Source: Bradyrhizobium campsiandrae (lineage in GTDB: Bacteria; Pseudomonadota; Alphaproteobacteria; Rhizobiales; Xanthobacteraceae). From it: a DNA stretch of 64,000 nucleotides. The stretch lies in contig NZ_JAANIH010000014.1 of assembly GCF_014529705.1 (NCBI RefSeq), forward strand, positions 62,001 through 126,000. Reading direction: 5' to 3'. Both the position numbers and the translations under genes were made by a program. The notes under the pieces were generated by a model. It was not told the DNA's origin. It did no database searches and saw only the letters and a program-made list of their open reading frames with translations. The first letter of the stretch is position 1, and each line of letters opens with the position of its first letter. Positions 31,418 to 40,320 of the stretch are shown here, piece by piece.

Positions 31418-32234
31418 CCCGCCAGGTCGGCGCACGCTTCTCGATGAACGCGCCAATGCCTTCTTCGGCATCGCGCGCCATCATGTTCTCGGTCATCACC
31501 TCTGCCGCATAGCGATAGGCATCGGCAAGGCTCATCTCGGCCTGGCGATAGAATGCTTCCTTGCCGAGCTTGACGGTGTAGGCGGATTTCAGCGCGACCT
31601 GCTCGGCGAGCGCAATCGCGGCGTCGCGCTCGGTGCCGGCGGCGACCACGCGATTGACGAGGCCGATCTCTCGCGCGCGTGCGGCCGGGACCGGCTCACC
31701 CGTCAGCAGCATTTCCATCGCCTGCTTGCGCGGCACGTTCCTCGACAATGCCACCATCGGCGTCGAGCAGAACAGGCCGATGTCGACGCCGGGCGTGGCG
31801 AAGCTCGCCGCGTCCGACGCGATCGCAAGGTCGCAGCTTGCCACGAGCTGGCAGCCGGCCGCGGTCGCGATGCCCTGGACGGAGGCGACCACCGGCTTGG
31901 GCAGATGCACGATCGCCTGCATCATGGCGCTGCAGGCGTTCATGGTCTCGGCGAAGAAGGCGCGGCCGCAATCGGGGTCAGCTCGGCGCGCGGTCAGCTC
32001 CTTCATGTCGTGGCCGGCCGAGAAGGCGGGACCGTTGGCCGCCAACACCACGCCGCGGACGGTCTTGTCGCTGCCGATCTCATCGAGCGCGGCATGCAGG
32101 CTCGCGATCATCGCCGTCGACAGGCTGTTGCGGGCGGCCGGCCGGTTGAGGGTCAGCACCGCGATGGAGCCCACTGTTTCGCGCAGCAGAATTGACTGAG
32201 GCGGGGAGGGGGCGCGGGCGGCCTGGGTGGACAT
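31410..32234 (-). CDS. Enoyl-CoA hydratase/isomerase family protein
   Basis: Crotonase-fold enzyme of 274 residues. The oxyanion-hole segments are AFSAGHDMKELTA near residue 70 and VVASVQGIATAAGCQLVASCDLAIA near residues 113-137. In the active-site region after GVDIGLFCSTPMVALSRN the usual second Glu is not obvious, so the substrate reaction (hydratase, isomerase or other crotonase chemistry) is open. Its stop overlaps the start of the CoA-binding protein gene. It is cytoplasmic and probably works in fatty or aromatic acid breakdown. Confidence 0.87.
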   Translation of the reverse strand: MSTQAARAPSPPQSILLRETVGSIAVLTLNRPAARNSLSTAMIASLHAALDEIGSDKTVRGVVLAANGPAFSAGHDMKELTARRADPDCGRAFFAETMNACSAMMQAIVHLPKPVVASVQGIATAAGCQLVASCDLAIASDAASFATPGVDIGLFCSTPMVALSRNVPRKQAMEMLLTGEPVPAARAREIGLVNRVVAAGTERDAAIALAEQVALKSAYTVKLGKEAFYRQAEMSLADAYRYAAEVMTENMMARDAEEGIGAFIEKRAPTWRDE

Positions 32235-32320
32235 TGCGGCGTTTCCGGTTGGATTATTACAGTGAGATGATGCAGATAACCTAATGTAGCAAGCGACGCG
32301 AAGCGAGGGTGGGGAACGGC

Positions 32321-32749
32321 ATGGCGGCAGCGAAAATGAGCGTGGCGGAGCTCGAGCAGTTTCTCCGCGACGAATTTCCCCAGGCTTTCAGCGGTGACGA
32401 CATCACCATCGAGAGCGCGGATGGCCAGACCTGCCTCCTGCGTCAGCGCTACAGCGAGCGGATGCTGCGGCCGGGCGGAACCGTGTCCGGCCCGACGCTG
32501 ATGGCGCTGGCTGATTTCGCCATGTACGTGGTGCTGCTGTCGGCGATCGGTCCGATCGGGCTTGCGGTCACGACCAATCTCAACATCAATTTCCTCCGCA
32601 AGGGCCAGCCGGGACAGGACGTGCTGGCGGAGGCCCGGCTGCTCAAGCTCGGCAAGCGCCTGGCGGTCGGGGAGGTCAATCTGCTGTCGGGGACCTCGCC
32701 CGACCCGATTGCCCATGTCACATCGACCTATTCCATTCCAAATGTTTGA
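32321..32749 (+). CDS. PaaI family hotdog-fold thioesterase
   Basis: A 142-residue hotdog protein predicted to hydrolyse acyl- or aryl-CoA esters. The family core is visible: MLRPGGTVSGPTLMALADFAMYVVLLSAIG near residues 47-75, then the strand AVTTNLNINFLRKGQPGQDV. GAGGGTGGGG precedes the ATG at 32321; a GTG at 32309 is possible. It is divergent from the enoyl-CoA hydratase gene with a short gap of 86 bases, consistent with a common acyl-CoA theme. The substrate is unknown. Confidence 0.87.
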   Translation: MAAAKMSVAELEQFLRDEFPQAFSGDDITIESADGQTCLLRQRYSERMLRPGGTVSGPTLMALADFAMYVVLLSAIGPIGLAVTTNLNINFLRKGQPGQDVLAEARLLKLGKRLAVGEVNLLSGTSPDPIAHVTSTYSIPNV

Positions 32750-32906
32750 GCTTTTTGCAGGTAATATCACACCATATTTTTAAGATATTGATTTTACTGG
32801 TGTAAATTCATCTGTTGGGCATTGACCATTGCGCGCCTGTTCTCTAGAAACCCGCGCAGTCCGGTGCGGTGTTCGCGCCGATGTCTCCCTTCACGGAAAT
32901 TCAGAG

Positions 32907-33371
32907 ATGAAAACCTTTTCGGCAAAGCCGGCCGAGGTGACGAAGAAGTGGGTGCTGATCGACGCCAAGGGTCTGGTCGTCGGCCGTCTCGCCACCATCG
33001 TCGCCATGCGTCTGCGCGGCAAGCACCTCCCGACCTACACCCCGCACGTTGATTGCGGCGACAATGTCATCATCATCAACGCGCAGCACGCAGTCCTCAC
33101 CGGACGCAAGCGCGAGCAGAAGACCTACTTCAAGCACACCGGTTATGTCGGCCACGTCAAGGAGCGCACCGCGCGCCAGATCCTCGAAGGCCGTCATCCC
33201 GAGCGCGTGCTCGAGAAGGCCGTCGAGCGCATGATCCCGCGTGGTCCGCTCGGTCGCGTGCAGATGGGCAACCTCCGCGTCTATGGCGGCGCCGATCATC
33301 CGCACGAGGCGCAGACCCCCGAGAAGCTCGATATCGCCAAGTTGAACCGCAAGAACACGAGGGCCGCATAA
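32907..33371 (+). CDS. rplM: 50S ribosomal protein L13
   Basis: Ribosomal protein uL13 of 154 residues, an early assembly protein of the large subunit that contacts 23S rRNA. Family signatures are [16 protein letters not shown] near the N-terminus, GDNVIIINA, and [21 protein letters not shown] near residue 100. The next gene, rpsI, starts 2 bases after its stop, the conserved L13-S9 operon. An AT-rich stretch at about 32755-32815 probably carries the promoter. The start at the ATG of MKTFSAKP fits the usual length. Confidence 0.97.
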   Translation: MKTFSAKPAEVTKKWVLIDAKGLVVGRLATIVAMRLRGKHLPTYTPHVDCGDNVIIINAQHAVLTGRKREQKTYFKHTGYVGHVKERTARQILEGRHPERVLEKAVERMIPRGPLGRVQMGNLRVYGGADHPHEAQTPEKLDIAKLNRKNTRAA

Positions 33372-33373
33372 TC

Positions 33374-33856
33374 ATGGCCGAATCCATTCAGTCGCTCGAC
33401 CAGCTCTCGCAGCTCAAGACCACAGCCGTGGCGCCCGATGCGCCCAAGCACGAGAAGAAGGTCGACAAGTTCAACCGCGCCTACGCCACCGGCAAGCGCA
33501 AGGACGCGGTCGCCCGTGTCTGGATCAAGCCGGGCGCCGGCAAGGTCACCGTCAATTCGCGCGAGGTCGAGGTCTATTTCGCCCGGCCCGTGCTGCGCAT
33601 GATGATCGAGCAGCCGTTCTCGGTGGCCCAGCGCTCGGGCCAGTATGACGTGATCTGCACCGTCGCCGGCGGCGGTCTGTCCGGTCAGGCCGGTGCCGTG
33701 CGTCATGGCATCTCCAAGGCTCTCACCTATTTCGAGCCGGAGCTGCGCAGCGTGCTCAAGAAGGGCGGCTTCCTCACCCGCGACTCGCGCGTGGTCGAGC
33801 GTAAGAAGTACGGCAAGGCCAAGGCCCGCCGGTCCTTCCAGTTCTCGAAGCGTTAA
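33374..33856 (+). CDS. rpsI: 30S ribosomal protein S9
   Basis: Ribosomal protein uS9 of 160 residues, whose C-terminal tail reaches the P-site tRNA. The conserved core starts at [18 protein letters not shown] near residue 37 and ends with [18 protein letters not shown] and the invariant tail FSKR. The N-terminus carries an alphaproteobacterial extension of about 35 residues, Ala/Lys-rich. It is coupled to rplM, and a strong terminator follows 44 bases after the stop. Confidence 0.97.
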   Translation: MAESIQSLDQLSQLKTTAVAPDAPKHEKKVDKFNRAYATGKRKDAVARVWIKPGAGKVTVNSREVEVYFARPVLRMMIEQPFSVAQRSGQYDVICTVAGGGLSGQAGAVRHGISKALTYFEPELRSVLKKGGFLTRDSRVVERKKYGKAKARRSFQFSKR

Positions 33857-33900
33857 TCGCTTCGGTCACATTCGCCGCGAAAGCGGCTTCAATGAAATGC

Positions 33901-33930
33901 AAAAAGGCGCTGATTTCAGCGCCTTTTTTG
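33901..33930 (+). terminator. Rho-independent terminator of rplM-rpsI
   Basis: AAAAAGGCGCTGA (33901-33913) pairs with TCAGCGCCTTTTTT (33916-33929) around a TT turn. The flanking A- and T-runs make it potentially bidirectional. Confidence 0.92.
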
Positions 33931-34085
33931 TTGATCGTTTGTACGCAAATTGAGCGCGTGTTTCCCGAAAACTTGGCCTCCCGCGAAAACCCGATTGGAA
34001 CTCGCAGCACATAGCGTCGCCTTTGGAAGGGCGCGCAAGTCGGCTGGGCCGATCGCGTAACTGCTATGTCTTGAAGGGGGCCGAC

Positions 34086-35306
34086 ATGATGTCGCTCGAT
34101 AGCATCACGCTCTATTTGGTTGCCACCATGGTCGCCGCGCTGCTCGGCGCCATGATGGTGTTTTTCGGCAAGCAGGAGAACAGCCCTGCGCTGAAATGGT
34201 GGGGCACCGCCTATCTGCTCGGTGCGGCCTCCGTGGCGTTGTGGACTGCGGCCGGCGACAAGCTCGGGCCACATCTCTATCTGGCGCTGAACGCAGTCGG
34301 CTTCGTCGCCTGCGGCATGGTGTGGAATGCGGCGCGCGTCTTCCACGGCCGCAAGCCGAACTGGCCGGGCCTGCTCGTCGGCGCGCTCGCCTGGGTCGCG
34401 GCCGCCTCGCTGCTCGATCCCGCTTCGTCCATGCTGCGCATGCTCGTCGGCGCCGGCATCGTCTCGATCTATGCGGCGCTGACTGCGGGCGAGCTCTGGG
34501 TCGAGCGGCGCAAGAGCCTGCAGCGTCGCTGGCCCGCGTTCGCGGTGCCTGTCATGCACGGCTGCGTTCTGATGCTGCCGATCCTGATCGGCAGCTTCCT
34601 GCGTCCGAACGATGCGGGCTTCTCCAGCAGCATCTGGGTCACCGCCTTCGCGGTCGAGCTCGTGCTCTATGCCGTCGGCACCGTGTTCGTGATCTTCATG
34701 CTGGTGTCCGAGCGCACGGTGACCGCGCACCGGACCGCAGCATCCACCGACCCCCTGACGGGCATGCTCAATCGCCGCGGCTTTTCGGAAGCCTGCAGCC
34801 GGGTGATCGAGCGGGAGGCGAAGGCCGGGCGTCCCGTGACCGTGATGATCTTCGACATCGACCATTTCAAGTCGATCAACGACCGCTTCGGTCATCCTGC
34901 CGGCGACGAGATGTTGAAATTGTTTTCGACCGTCGTCGTCAGCAATCTGCGCATCTCCGATCTTTCCGGCCGCATCGGCGGCGAGGAATTTGCGGCGCTG
35001 CTGCCGTGCTCGCTCGAGGAGGGCGTGCTGGTCGCCGAGCGCGTGCGCGAGGCGTTCGAGACGTCGGGTGTCGTCGTCGACGAGGGTCCGGTCGACACCA
35101 CCGTCAGCATCGGCGTCGCCGGCGGTCCGGCCGGCACCGAGCTCGAGGTGCTGCTGGCCTCGGCCGACACCGCGCTCTACCAGGCCAAGCGCGGCGGCCG
35201 CAATCGCGTCGAGTCGGCGGAAGAGCTGCCGCTGTCGCTGGAGAACTGGCGCCGCCAGAGCGCGGCGCGGACCGGCGTGCCGCAGACGCGTCCGGCCACG
35301 GCATGA
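34086..35306 (+). CDS. Membrane-bound diguanylate cyclase (GGDEF)
   Basis: Makes the second messenger cyclic di-GMP from two GTP. Six to seven N-terminal membrane helices occupy about residues 1-215. A GGDEF domain follows, with STDPLTGMLNRRGF near residue 222, FDIDHFKSINDRFGHPAGDE and the active-site loop RIGGEEFAAL near residue 298. The inhibitory I-site RISD is placed five residues before GGEEF, so product feedback is expected. No EAL domain is present. The start follows a GGGGG stretch; a second ATG is immediately next. The input signal sensed by the membrane part is unknown. Confidence 0.92.
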   Translation: MMSLDSITLYLVATMVAALLGAMMVFFGKQENSPALKWWGTAYLLGAASVALWTAAGDKLGPHLYLALNAVGFVACGMVWNAARVFHGRKPNWPGLLVGALAWVAAASLLDPASSMLRMLVGAGIVSIYAALTAGELWVERRKSLQRRWPAFAVPVMHGCVLMLPILIGSFLRPNDAGFSSSIWVTAFAVELVLYAVGTVFVIFMLVSERTVTAHRTAASTDPLTGMLNRRGFSEACSRVIEREAKAGRPVTVMIFDIDHFKSINDRFGHPAGDEMLKLFSTVVVSNLRISDLSGRIGGEEFAALLPCSLEEGVLVAERVREAFETSGVVVDEGPVDTTVSIGVAGGPAGTELEVLLASADTALYQAKRGGRNRVESAEELPLSLENWRRQSAARTGVPQTRPATA

Positions 35307-35420
35307 GGCAAACGGGCGCTTGAAGCCGCCGCAAGCTCGGCGCGCGGCGGCTTCGCCTGTCTGTTCTCGACGGCAGACGAATACTGTTCGCCTGAGAGTG
35401 CCGCATTTTCGGCCGGGCAG

Positions 35421-35443
35421 GGCGCCGTTTCGGCGCCTTTTTC
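35421..35443 (+). terminator. Rho-independent terminator after the GGDEF gene
   Basis: GGCGCC (35421-35426) and GGCGCC (35432-35437) pair around GTTTC, followed by TTTTTC. A second stem without a T-run, GAAGCCGCCGC/GCGGCGGCTTC at 35322-35354, lies closer to the stop. Confidence 0.8.
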
Positions 35444-35493
35444 TTTGGTCCCGTCTGCGCTAGACACGGCCACCAACAAAAGGGTGGAAACCG

Positions 35494-35790
35494 ATGATCA
35501 CCGAGATCGCGCAAATCGACGTCAAGCCGGGCAGCGAGAAGGACTTTGAGGCCGCCGTCGCCAAGGCCAAGGCCGCCTTCGGCCGCTCCAAGGGCTTCCA
35601 CGGTTTTGAGCTGCACAAGTCGATCGAGAAGCCGCAGCGCTACCGGCTGATGGTGAAATGGGCCGCGCTGGAGAACCATACCGTCGATTTCCGCGGCTCC
35701 GAGAATTTCACCGAATGGCGCGGCCTCGTCGGCCAGTTCTTCGCCTCGCCTCCGGAGGTCGAGCACACCGAAACCGTGCTGACGACGTAA
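35494..35790 (+). CDS. Antibiotic biosynthesis monooxygenase (ABM) domain protein
   Basis: A 98-residue protein with a dimeric alpha-beta barrel ABM fold: ITEIAQIDVKPGSEKDFEAA at the N-terminus and the WAALENHTVDFRGSENFTEWR block near residues 56-75. The fold is shared by small monooxygenases, heme-degrading enzymes and signal proteins, so a specific reaction cannot be given. It is a single gene between two terminated or convergent units, with its stop 6 bases from that of the AI-2E transporter gene. Confidence 0.82.
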   Translation: MITEIAQIDVKPGSEKDFEAAVAKAKAAFGRSKGFHGFELHKSIEKPQRYRLMVKWAALENHTVDFRGSENFTEWRGLVGQFFASPPEVEHTETVLTT

Positions 35791-35796
35791 GCGGGG

Positions 35797-36984
35797 TCAG
35801 GCCGCCTCGGCCAGAGGCGGCGCCTCATACGTCTTGAAATGGTCGATCATGACCTTGGCGATGGCGACGAGCGGGAGCGCCAGCGCCAGGCCCCAGACGC
35901 CGAAGACGACGCCGAGCAGAATCTGGAACGCGAACAGCGTGGCCGGTGGGATGTTCAGCGCCTGGCGCTGCAGCAGCGGCGTCAGCACGTAGCTCTCCAT
36001 CGCATGCACGCCGAGGAACAGGATCAGCGCTGACAGCGCCGGAATCCAGCCCGAGGCGAGGCTCGCCAGCACCACGACGACGCCGGCGATGATGGCGCCG
36101 ACGGTCGGGATGAAGGCCAGCAGGCCGGCCTGGATGCCCAGGATGAACGAGCCGGGGATGCCGATGATCGCAAGCCCGATCCAGGTCACGATGCCGACGG
36201 CGAGCATGACGATGATCTGTGCGATCAGCCAGCGCTCCAGCGTCTCGCCGATGCGGTCGACGATGAGGGTCGCACGGAGGCGATGCCTGGCCGGTGCGAG
36301 GAACAGCAGGCCATCGTGATAGACGCCGGGCTGCGTGGCGAAGGCGAGCCCCAGGAACAGCACGATGAAGATGTTGCCGACGGCGCTGATCGCGCCGAAC
36401 AGCAGCTTGAAAGTCTGGCTGACGATCGCTCCGCCGCTGGAGGCAAGCGCTCCCGCGCCCGGCAATTGGCCGCGCGCATTCGGGCTCGGCGCCGGCGGCT
36501 GCGCCGTATCGCCCGAAGATGAAGCGGCGGAGGTGGTATTGCCAATGTCGAAGAAGCTGGTGTCGATGCCGTGGTTTTCGAGGAAAGACCTGAGATGCGA
36601 GATCTGCGACTTGATGGTGTTGCTGAGGACTGAGGCCTGATCGGCAATCGTCGCGCCGCCGAGAAAGGCGACGCCGGCAAGCAGAACCGCAAGCACGCTG
36701 CAGACAATCGCAAGCCGCACCGCATGCGGCAGGTGCACGCGGCGGCCGAGCGCATTGGTCAGGGCGTTGAGGCCGACGCCGAGCAGCATGCCGGTGAAGA
36801 TCAGGAGCAGGGTGGCGGCAAAATACCAGGTGAAGACCAGCGCCGTGGTGAACAGCACGACGGCGACGCCGCCGACGGCGATGGCCCAAGCCATGTCAGA
36901 AGCCCTGTCAGAAGCCCTGTCCCGGGCGATGCCCGGAACCAGATCGGCGCGAGTTTTGGGCCGTTCATCGCTGGGGACGGTCAC
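35797..36984 (-). CDS. AI-2E family transporter
   Basis: Inner-membrane protein of 395 residues of the AI-2E exporter (formerly UPF0118/PerM) family. About eight helices are arranged as in the family: two at the N-terminus, a long soluble loop (about residues 125-190, Ser/Pro-rich), then a helical cluster with the hallmark IGIPGSFILGIQAGLLAFIPTVGAIIAG (read in parts) and the late LTPLLQRQALNIPP. Members export autoinducer-2 or exchange sodium and protons, so the substrate is open. The GTG start follows AAAGGA at seven bases. Confidence 0.87.
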   Translation of the reverse strand: MTVPSDERPKTRADLVPGIARDRASDRASDMAWAIAVGGVAVVLFTTALVFTWYFAATLLLIFTGMLLGVGLNALTNALGRRVHLPHAVRLAIVCSVLAVLLAGVAFLGGATIADQASVLSNTIKSQISHLRSFLENHGIDTSFFDIGNTTSAASSSGDTAQPPAPSPNARGQLPGAGALASSGGAIVSQTFKLLFGAISAVGNIFIVLFLGLAFATQPGVYHDGLLFLAPARHRLRATLIVDRIGETLERWLIAQIIVMLAVGIVTWIGLAIIGIPGSFILGIQAGLLAFIPTVGAIIAGVVVVLASLASGWIPALSALILFLGVHAMESYVLTPLLQRQALNIPPATLFAFQILLGVVFGVWGLALALPLVAIAKVMIDHFKTYEAPPLAEAA

Positions 36985-37233
36985 ATCGTGTCCTTTTCTT
37001 CGGAGCGGGCAGCAGTACTCTTTCGTGAAATCCGGCCGGGGATCAAGCCGGCTCCGCTTGCCGGATTGAAGCGTGCTGGCGCCTTGCTGCCGCCCCCTTG
37101 GATGGGCGGGGAGCTCCGAGCGGTGGATTTGCGCAAAAATAGCATTGCCGTCCCGCGATCCCTTCTGTTGAATTTGTTCCATCCGGGGGGCATGTTGAGA
37201 GAATCTTTTTCGGCGCGGAGGTCGGAACGGGAG

Positions 37234-38007
37234 ATGAGAAAGCCGGTCGTCGGCGTGATCGGGAATTCCCATCGCGTCGAAAATCGATTTCAGGTCCAGA
37301 TGGTCGGCGAGCGCAATTTGCGCGCCGTGGCGGAGGTTTCCGGCGGCTTGCCGCTGATGTTTGCGGGCTCCCCTGACATCACCGATATCGCGGCGCTGCT
37401 CGATACCGTCGACGGCATCGTGCTGACCGGAGCCCGTGCCAACGTCCACCCGACCCGGTTCAACGTCGATCCCTGCGAGAAGCACGAGCCTTACGACATC
37501 CACCGCGACGAGGTTGCGCTGGCGCTCTCGGTCGCCTGCGTCTCGCGCGGCATTCCGCTGTTCGGTATCTGTCGGGGCCTGCAGGAGATGAACGTCGCCT
37601 TCGGCGGCTCGCTGCATCCCGAGATCCGCGAAATTCCCGGCCGCATGAACCATCGCATGCCCCGGCTCGAGAATGGCGAGATCCACCCCGATCCGACCGT
37701 CGTGTTCGCCGACCGTCACGACGTCGCACTCACGCCCGGTGGCGCCTTTGCCAGGCTGCTCGGCTGCGAGAAGATCCGGGTCAATTCGCTGCACGGGCAG
37801 GGAATCCTCGATCCCGGCAAGCGCGTGCTGATCGAGGGCGTCGCCGAGGACGGCACCATCGAGGCGATCCGGATCGCGGAAGCCCCGACCTTCGCGCTCG
37901 GTGTCCAATGGCACGCCGAATACGACCCACAACGCAATCCGATCAATCGCAAGCTGTTCGAGGCTTTTGGCGAGGCGATGGTGGCGAAGCAGAGGGCGGC
38001 GGCGTAG
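37234..38007 (+). CDS. Gamma-glutamyl-gamma-aminobutyrate hydrolase family protein (class I glutamine amidotransferase fold)
   Basis: A 257-residue PuuD-like peptidase C26. VVGVIGNSHRVENRFQVQMV opens the domain, and VLTGARANVHPTRF is the family's substrate-site block. The nucleophile is in FGICRGLQEMN (Cys113), with His and Glu in QWHAEYD. It would split gamma-glutamyl amides, as in putrescine breakdown; the substrate is uncertain because no other puu genes are near. The ATG at 37234 follows CGGGAG. It stands alone between the divergent AI-2E gene and a secreted-protein gene. Confidence 0.87.
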   Translation: MRKPVVGVIGNSHRVENRFQVQMVGERNLRAVAEVSGGLPLMFAGSPDITDIAALLDTVDGIVLTGARANVHPTRFNVDPCEKHEPYDIHRDEVALALSVACVSRGIPLFGICRGLQEMNVAFGGSLHPEIREIPGRMNHRMPRLENGEIHPDPTVVFADRHDVALTPGGAFARLLGCEKIRVNSLHGQGILDPGKRVLIEGVAEDGTIEAIRIAEAPTFALGVQWHAEYDPQRNPINRKLFEAFGEAMVAKQRAAA

Positions 38008-38108
38008 GCCGGGCGGCGTCGCTCTGACCTCATTGGTCGGGAGTTGTGCCGAGCCAACCTCGCGCGTTACGCTCCGGGCCGGATCTTCCGGTTCGGAATT
38101 CATGCCCG

Positions 38109-38720
38109 ATGCTACGCAACGTCGCCGTCTCGGCTCTCATCGCGATCGTCTCGCCCGCCTTTGCCCAGACTGCTCCGCCGCAAGAAGGACCGATCACCTG
38201 TGCTTCGCCAATTGCACGGGATGATACGGAGACGCGCCTGAAGCAGCGTTACGGCCAGGAAGCCGTGGACCAGGACCTGCCGGGCGCCGAAGGCGAGACG
38301 TACAAGGGCCTGGTGCTGTTTCCGAAGGCGATGGATCGCCGCATCGAGATCGCCTTCACCGACGACAAGGCGAGACGCGCCGCCGGTTTCACTCTTCGCG
38401 ACACCGCAAAGAGCAGCCGCTGGAGCGTCAACGGCATCACGATTGGATCGAGCCTCGCCGACGTGCAGAAGGCGAACGGCAAGCCGTTTCTGGTCGCCGG
38501 CTTCGAGTGGGACTATGGCGGCTTCGTCACCGACTGGAAGGGCGGCGCGCTCAGCCATCCGATGCCCGGCGGCTGCACCTTGACGATACGCTTTGGCAAG
38601 AACGCCGCCGCACCGAAATCTCTGCTCGGCGACGGCGTGAAAGTCGCCTCGGATAACGCCACATTGGTGAAGTGGGCGCCGGGAGTGGCGGAGATCGGAG
38701 TGAATTTTCCGGAGAAGTGA
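38109..38720 (+). CDS. Secreted hypothetical protein
   Basis: A 203-residue protein with a signal peptide (MLRNVAVSALIAIVSPAFA, cleavage before QTAPP). The mature region has two Cys (ITCASP near residue 31 and GGCTLTIRF near 163), a likely disulfide, and a repeated beta-like architecture around ITIGSSLADVQKANGKPF. That segment resembles periplasmic proteins in which a short GxSxxDV(Q/L) turn marks a small repeated domain. No family name can be given with confidence. It is probably periplasmic. Confidence 0.72.
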   Translation: MLRNVAVSALIAIVSPAFAQTAPPQEGPITCASPIARDDTETRLKQRYGQEAVDQDLPGAEGETYKGLVLFPKAMDRRIEIAFTDDKARRAAGFTLRDTAKSSRWSVNGITIGSSLADVQKANGKPFLVAGFEWDYGGFVTDWKGGALSHPMPGGCTLTIRFGKNAAAPKSLLGDGVKVASDNATLVKWAPGVAEIGVNFPEK

Positions 38721-38869
38721 GCAAGCGACAATTGCGCGCACAACATCTCCGGCGGAGTAAACCAATCAGCAAGAATTGCTGCGCGCTGATTTTCATGATT
38801 CCGATTCGTTCTTTAAGAACGAAGTGGAGTCAGATGCAGAACGAAAGTTGATGGCTTCGGGGCGCAACC

Positions 38870-39847
38870 TCACGCCGCTCGCTCCATCCGTCGCGCGCGA
38901 TATGCCTGCGGCGACATCAAGGTCAGCTTGCGGAACGCCTTGCGAAAGCTGCTTTCGTCCTCATAGCCCGCCGCACGCGCGATGGTCTTGATCGGCTGGG
39001 CCGTCGTCTCCAGCAGCGTTCGTGCGCGCTCGACACGGCGGCGCATGATGAAGGCCTGCGGCGGCTCGTTGGTGAGCTCCCGGAATCTTCGGTTGAGCGT
39101 GCGCTCGCTGAGGCCGAGCGCCTTGGCGAGGCGCTTGACAGTCATCGGGCTTTTGCCGGTACGACGGACCAGCAGATCGGCCTTGGTCAGCAGCGGGTCT
39201 TCCGAGAGCAAATAGCCGACGGGCATGAAGATCGATTGGGTGCGCTGCGCGGTGTCGATGACGACATAATCCGCGCTCAGCCTGGCGGTTTCCTTGCTCT
39301 CGACCGTTTCGATCAGCCGGAGCAGAAGATCGACCCACGACATCGGGCCGGCCGCGCAGACGATGCGGTCCGCTACCGTGACGACGGCGTCGGCAGCAAG
39401 GTCGATGGTGGGATGACGCTCTCGCAGCTCGCCTTGCAGCCACCAGGTGATGGTGGCGCGGCGGTTGTCGAGCAGGCCGGCTCCGGCAAGCAGGAAGACG
39501 CCGCTGCAGAACGCGCCGATCAGCCGCCCGTTCGCATGCTGCTGCCGGAGCCAGGCGCCGGCGCGGTCATATTGCGGTTGCAGGCGCTTTGCCGTGGCGT
39601 GATCGACGAGATTGCCGGGAACAACGATCGCGTCAAAGCGGCCGGCTTTGCTCGTCGCGCCGTCGACCGTGACGATCTGGCCGCCGCCGGCGCGTACGTT
39701 CCTTCCGTCGAGCGAGAGGGTCTGACAGGTGAAGCGCGGTTTTGCGCCACTTTGCTGCATCACGTGATTGGCGAGCGCGAAAATGTCGGCGATCCCCGCG
39801 ATCGCCGAATGCATGCAGCCTTCCAGCGCGAGAATTGCGAGCTTCAT
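38870..39847 (-). CDS. GlxA-type transcriptional regulator (DJ-1/PfpI + AraC)
   Basis: A 325-residue regulator with an N-terminal DJ-1/PfpI-like amidotransferase fold (LAILALEGCMHSAIAGIADIFALAN near residues 3-28, AFCSGVFLLAGAGLLDNRRAT near residue 112). A C-terminal AraC helix-turn-helix pair follows: AKALGLSERTLNRRFRELTN and IARAAGYEDESSFRKAFRKL near residue 300. Such proteins sense small metabolites and activate catabolic genes. It is divergent from the tautomerase gene with about 145 bases between, so that gene is a plausible target. Confidence 0.9.
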   Translation of the reverse strand: MKLAILALEGCMHSAIAGIADIFALANHVMQQSGAKPRFTCQTLSLDGRNVRAGGGQIVTVDGATSKAGRFDAIVVPGNLVDHATAKRLQPQYDRAGAWLRQQHANGRLIGAFCSGVFLLAGAGLLDNRRATITWWLQGELRERHPTIDLAADAVVTVADRIVCAAGPMSWVDLLLRLIETVESKETARLSADYVVIDTAQRTQSIFMPVGYLLSEDPLLTKADLLVRRTGKSPMTVKRLAKALGLSERTLNRRFRELTNEPPQAFIMRRRVERARTLLETTAQPIKTIARAAGYEDESSFRKAFRKLTLMSPQAYRARRMERAA

Positions 39848-39992
39848 GGGACCTCCGGGTATGCGACGGTATCCGATCGACGCGGCAAGCGCATGGCGGA
39901 AATTGCCCGATCTCTGTCTTATCGGCCGCTGCCGTCTTCGGCATCAGGATGCAATCCTTGGCCGTCGTCATGCGACATGATTGGAGAAAGAC

Positions 39993-40250
39993 ATGCCTTA
40001 CGTCACCATTTCCACCGTCCGCGGCATCCTCGACGCTGCGCAGAAGAAGGCTCTGCTCGAACGTATCACCGACTTGATGGTCGAGGTCGAAGGGCAGGGC
40101 AATCCGGAGTTCCGCCGCAACGTCTGGGTCCGGATCGAGGAGCAGGAGCCCGCGCACTGGTCGCTCGGCGGCATGCAGCCGACGGCTGAGATCATCGCGG
40201 GCATGTTCGGCGCGATCGGGGCGGATGGGGTGCGGGTCGCGAAATCGTAA
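39993..40250 (+). CDS. 4-oxalocrotonate tautomerase family protein
   Basis: An 85-residue tautomerase-superfamily protein. After Met removal the catalytic Pro1 would be exposed (MPYVTIS). It is longer than the classical 62-residue 4-OT and more like the 70-85-residue subgroup. FRRNVWVRIEEQEPAHWSLGG is the conserved strand region. GGAGAAAG precedes the ATG at 39993. Family members tautomerise enol or keto acids in aromatic breakdown or dehalogenate small acids. The divergent GlxA-type regulator may control it. Confidence 0.83.
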   Translation: MPYVTISTVRGILDAAQKKALLERITDLMVEVEGQGNPEFRRNVWVRIEEQEPAHWSLGGMQPTAEIIAGMFGAIGADGVRVAKS

Positions 40251-40267
40251 GCGCATTCGCCCAAGCG

Positions 40268-40295
40268 AAAAGGCGCTCCTCGCGGAGCGCCTTTT
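40268..40295. terminator. Bidirectional terminator between the tautomerase gene and glnA
   Basis: AAAAGGCGCTCC (40268-40279) and GGAGCGCCTTTT (40284-40295) are perfect arms with a TCGC loop. It serves the plus-strand tautomerase gene and the minus-strand glnA end. Confidence 0.9.
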
Positions 40296-40320
40296 GCTTG
40301 TCGTGTTCCGTTCGAGCCGC

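Noticed and set aside
38721..38869. Gap between the secreted protein gene and the GlxA-type regulator
   Set aside because: Inspected for a terminator or small RNA; no hairpin with a T-run and no gene seen.
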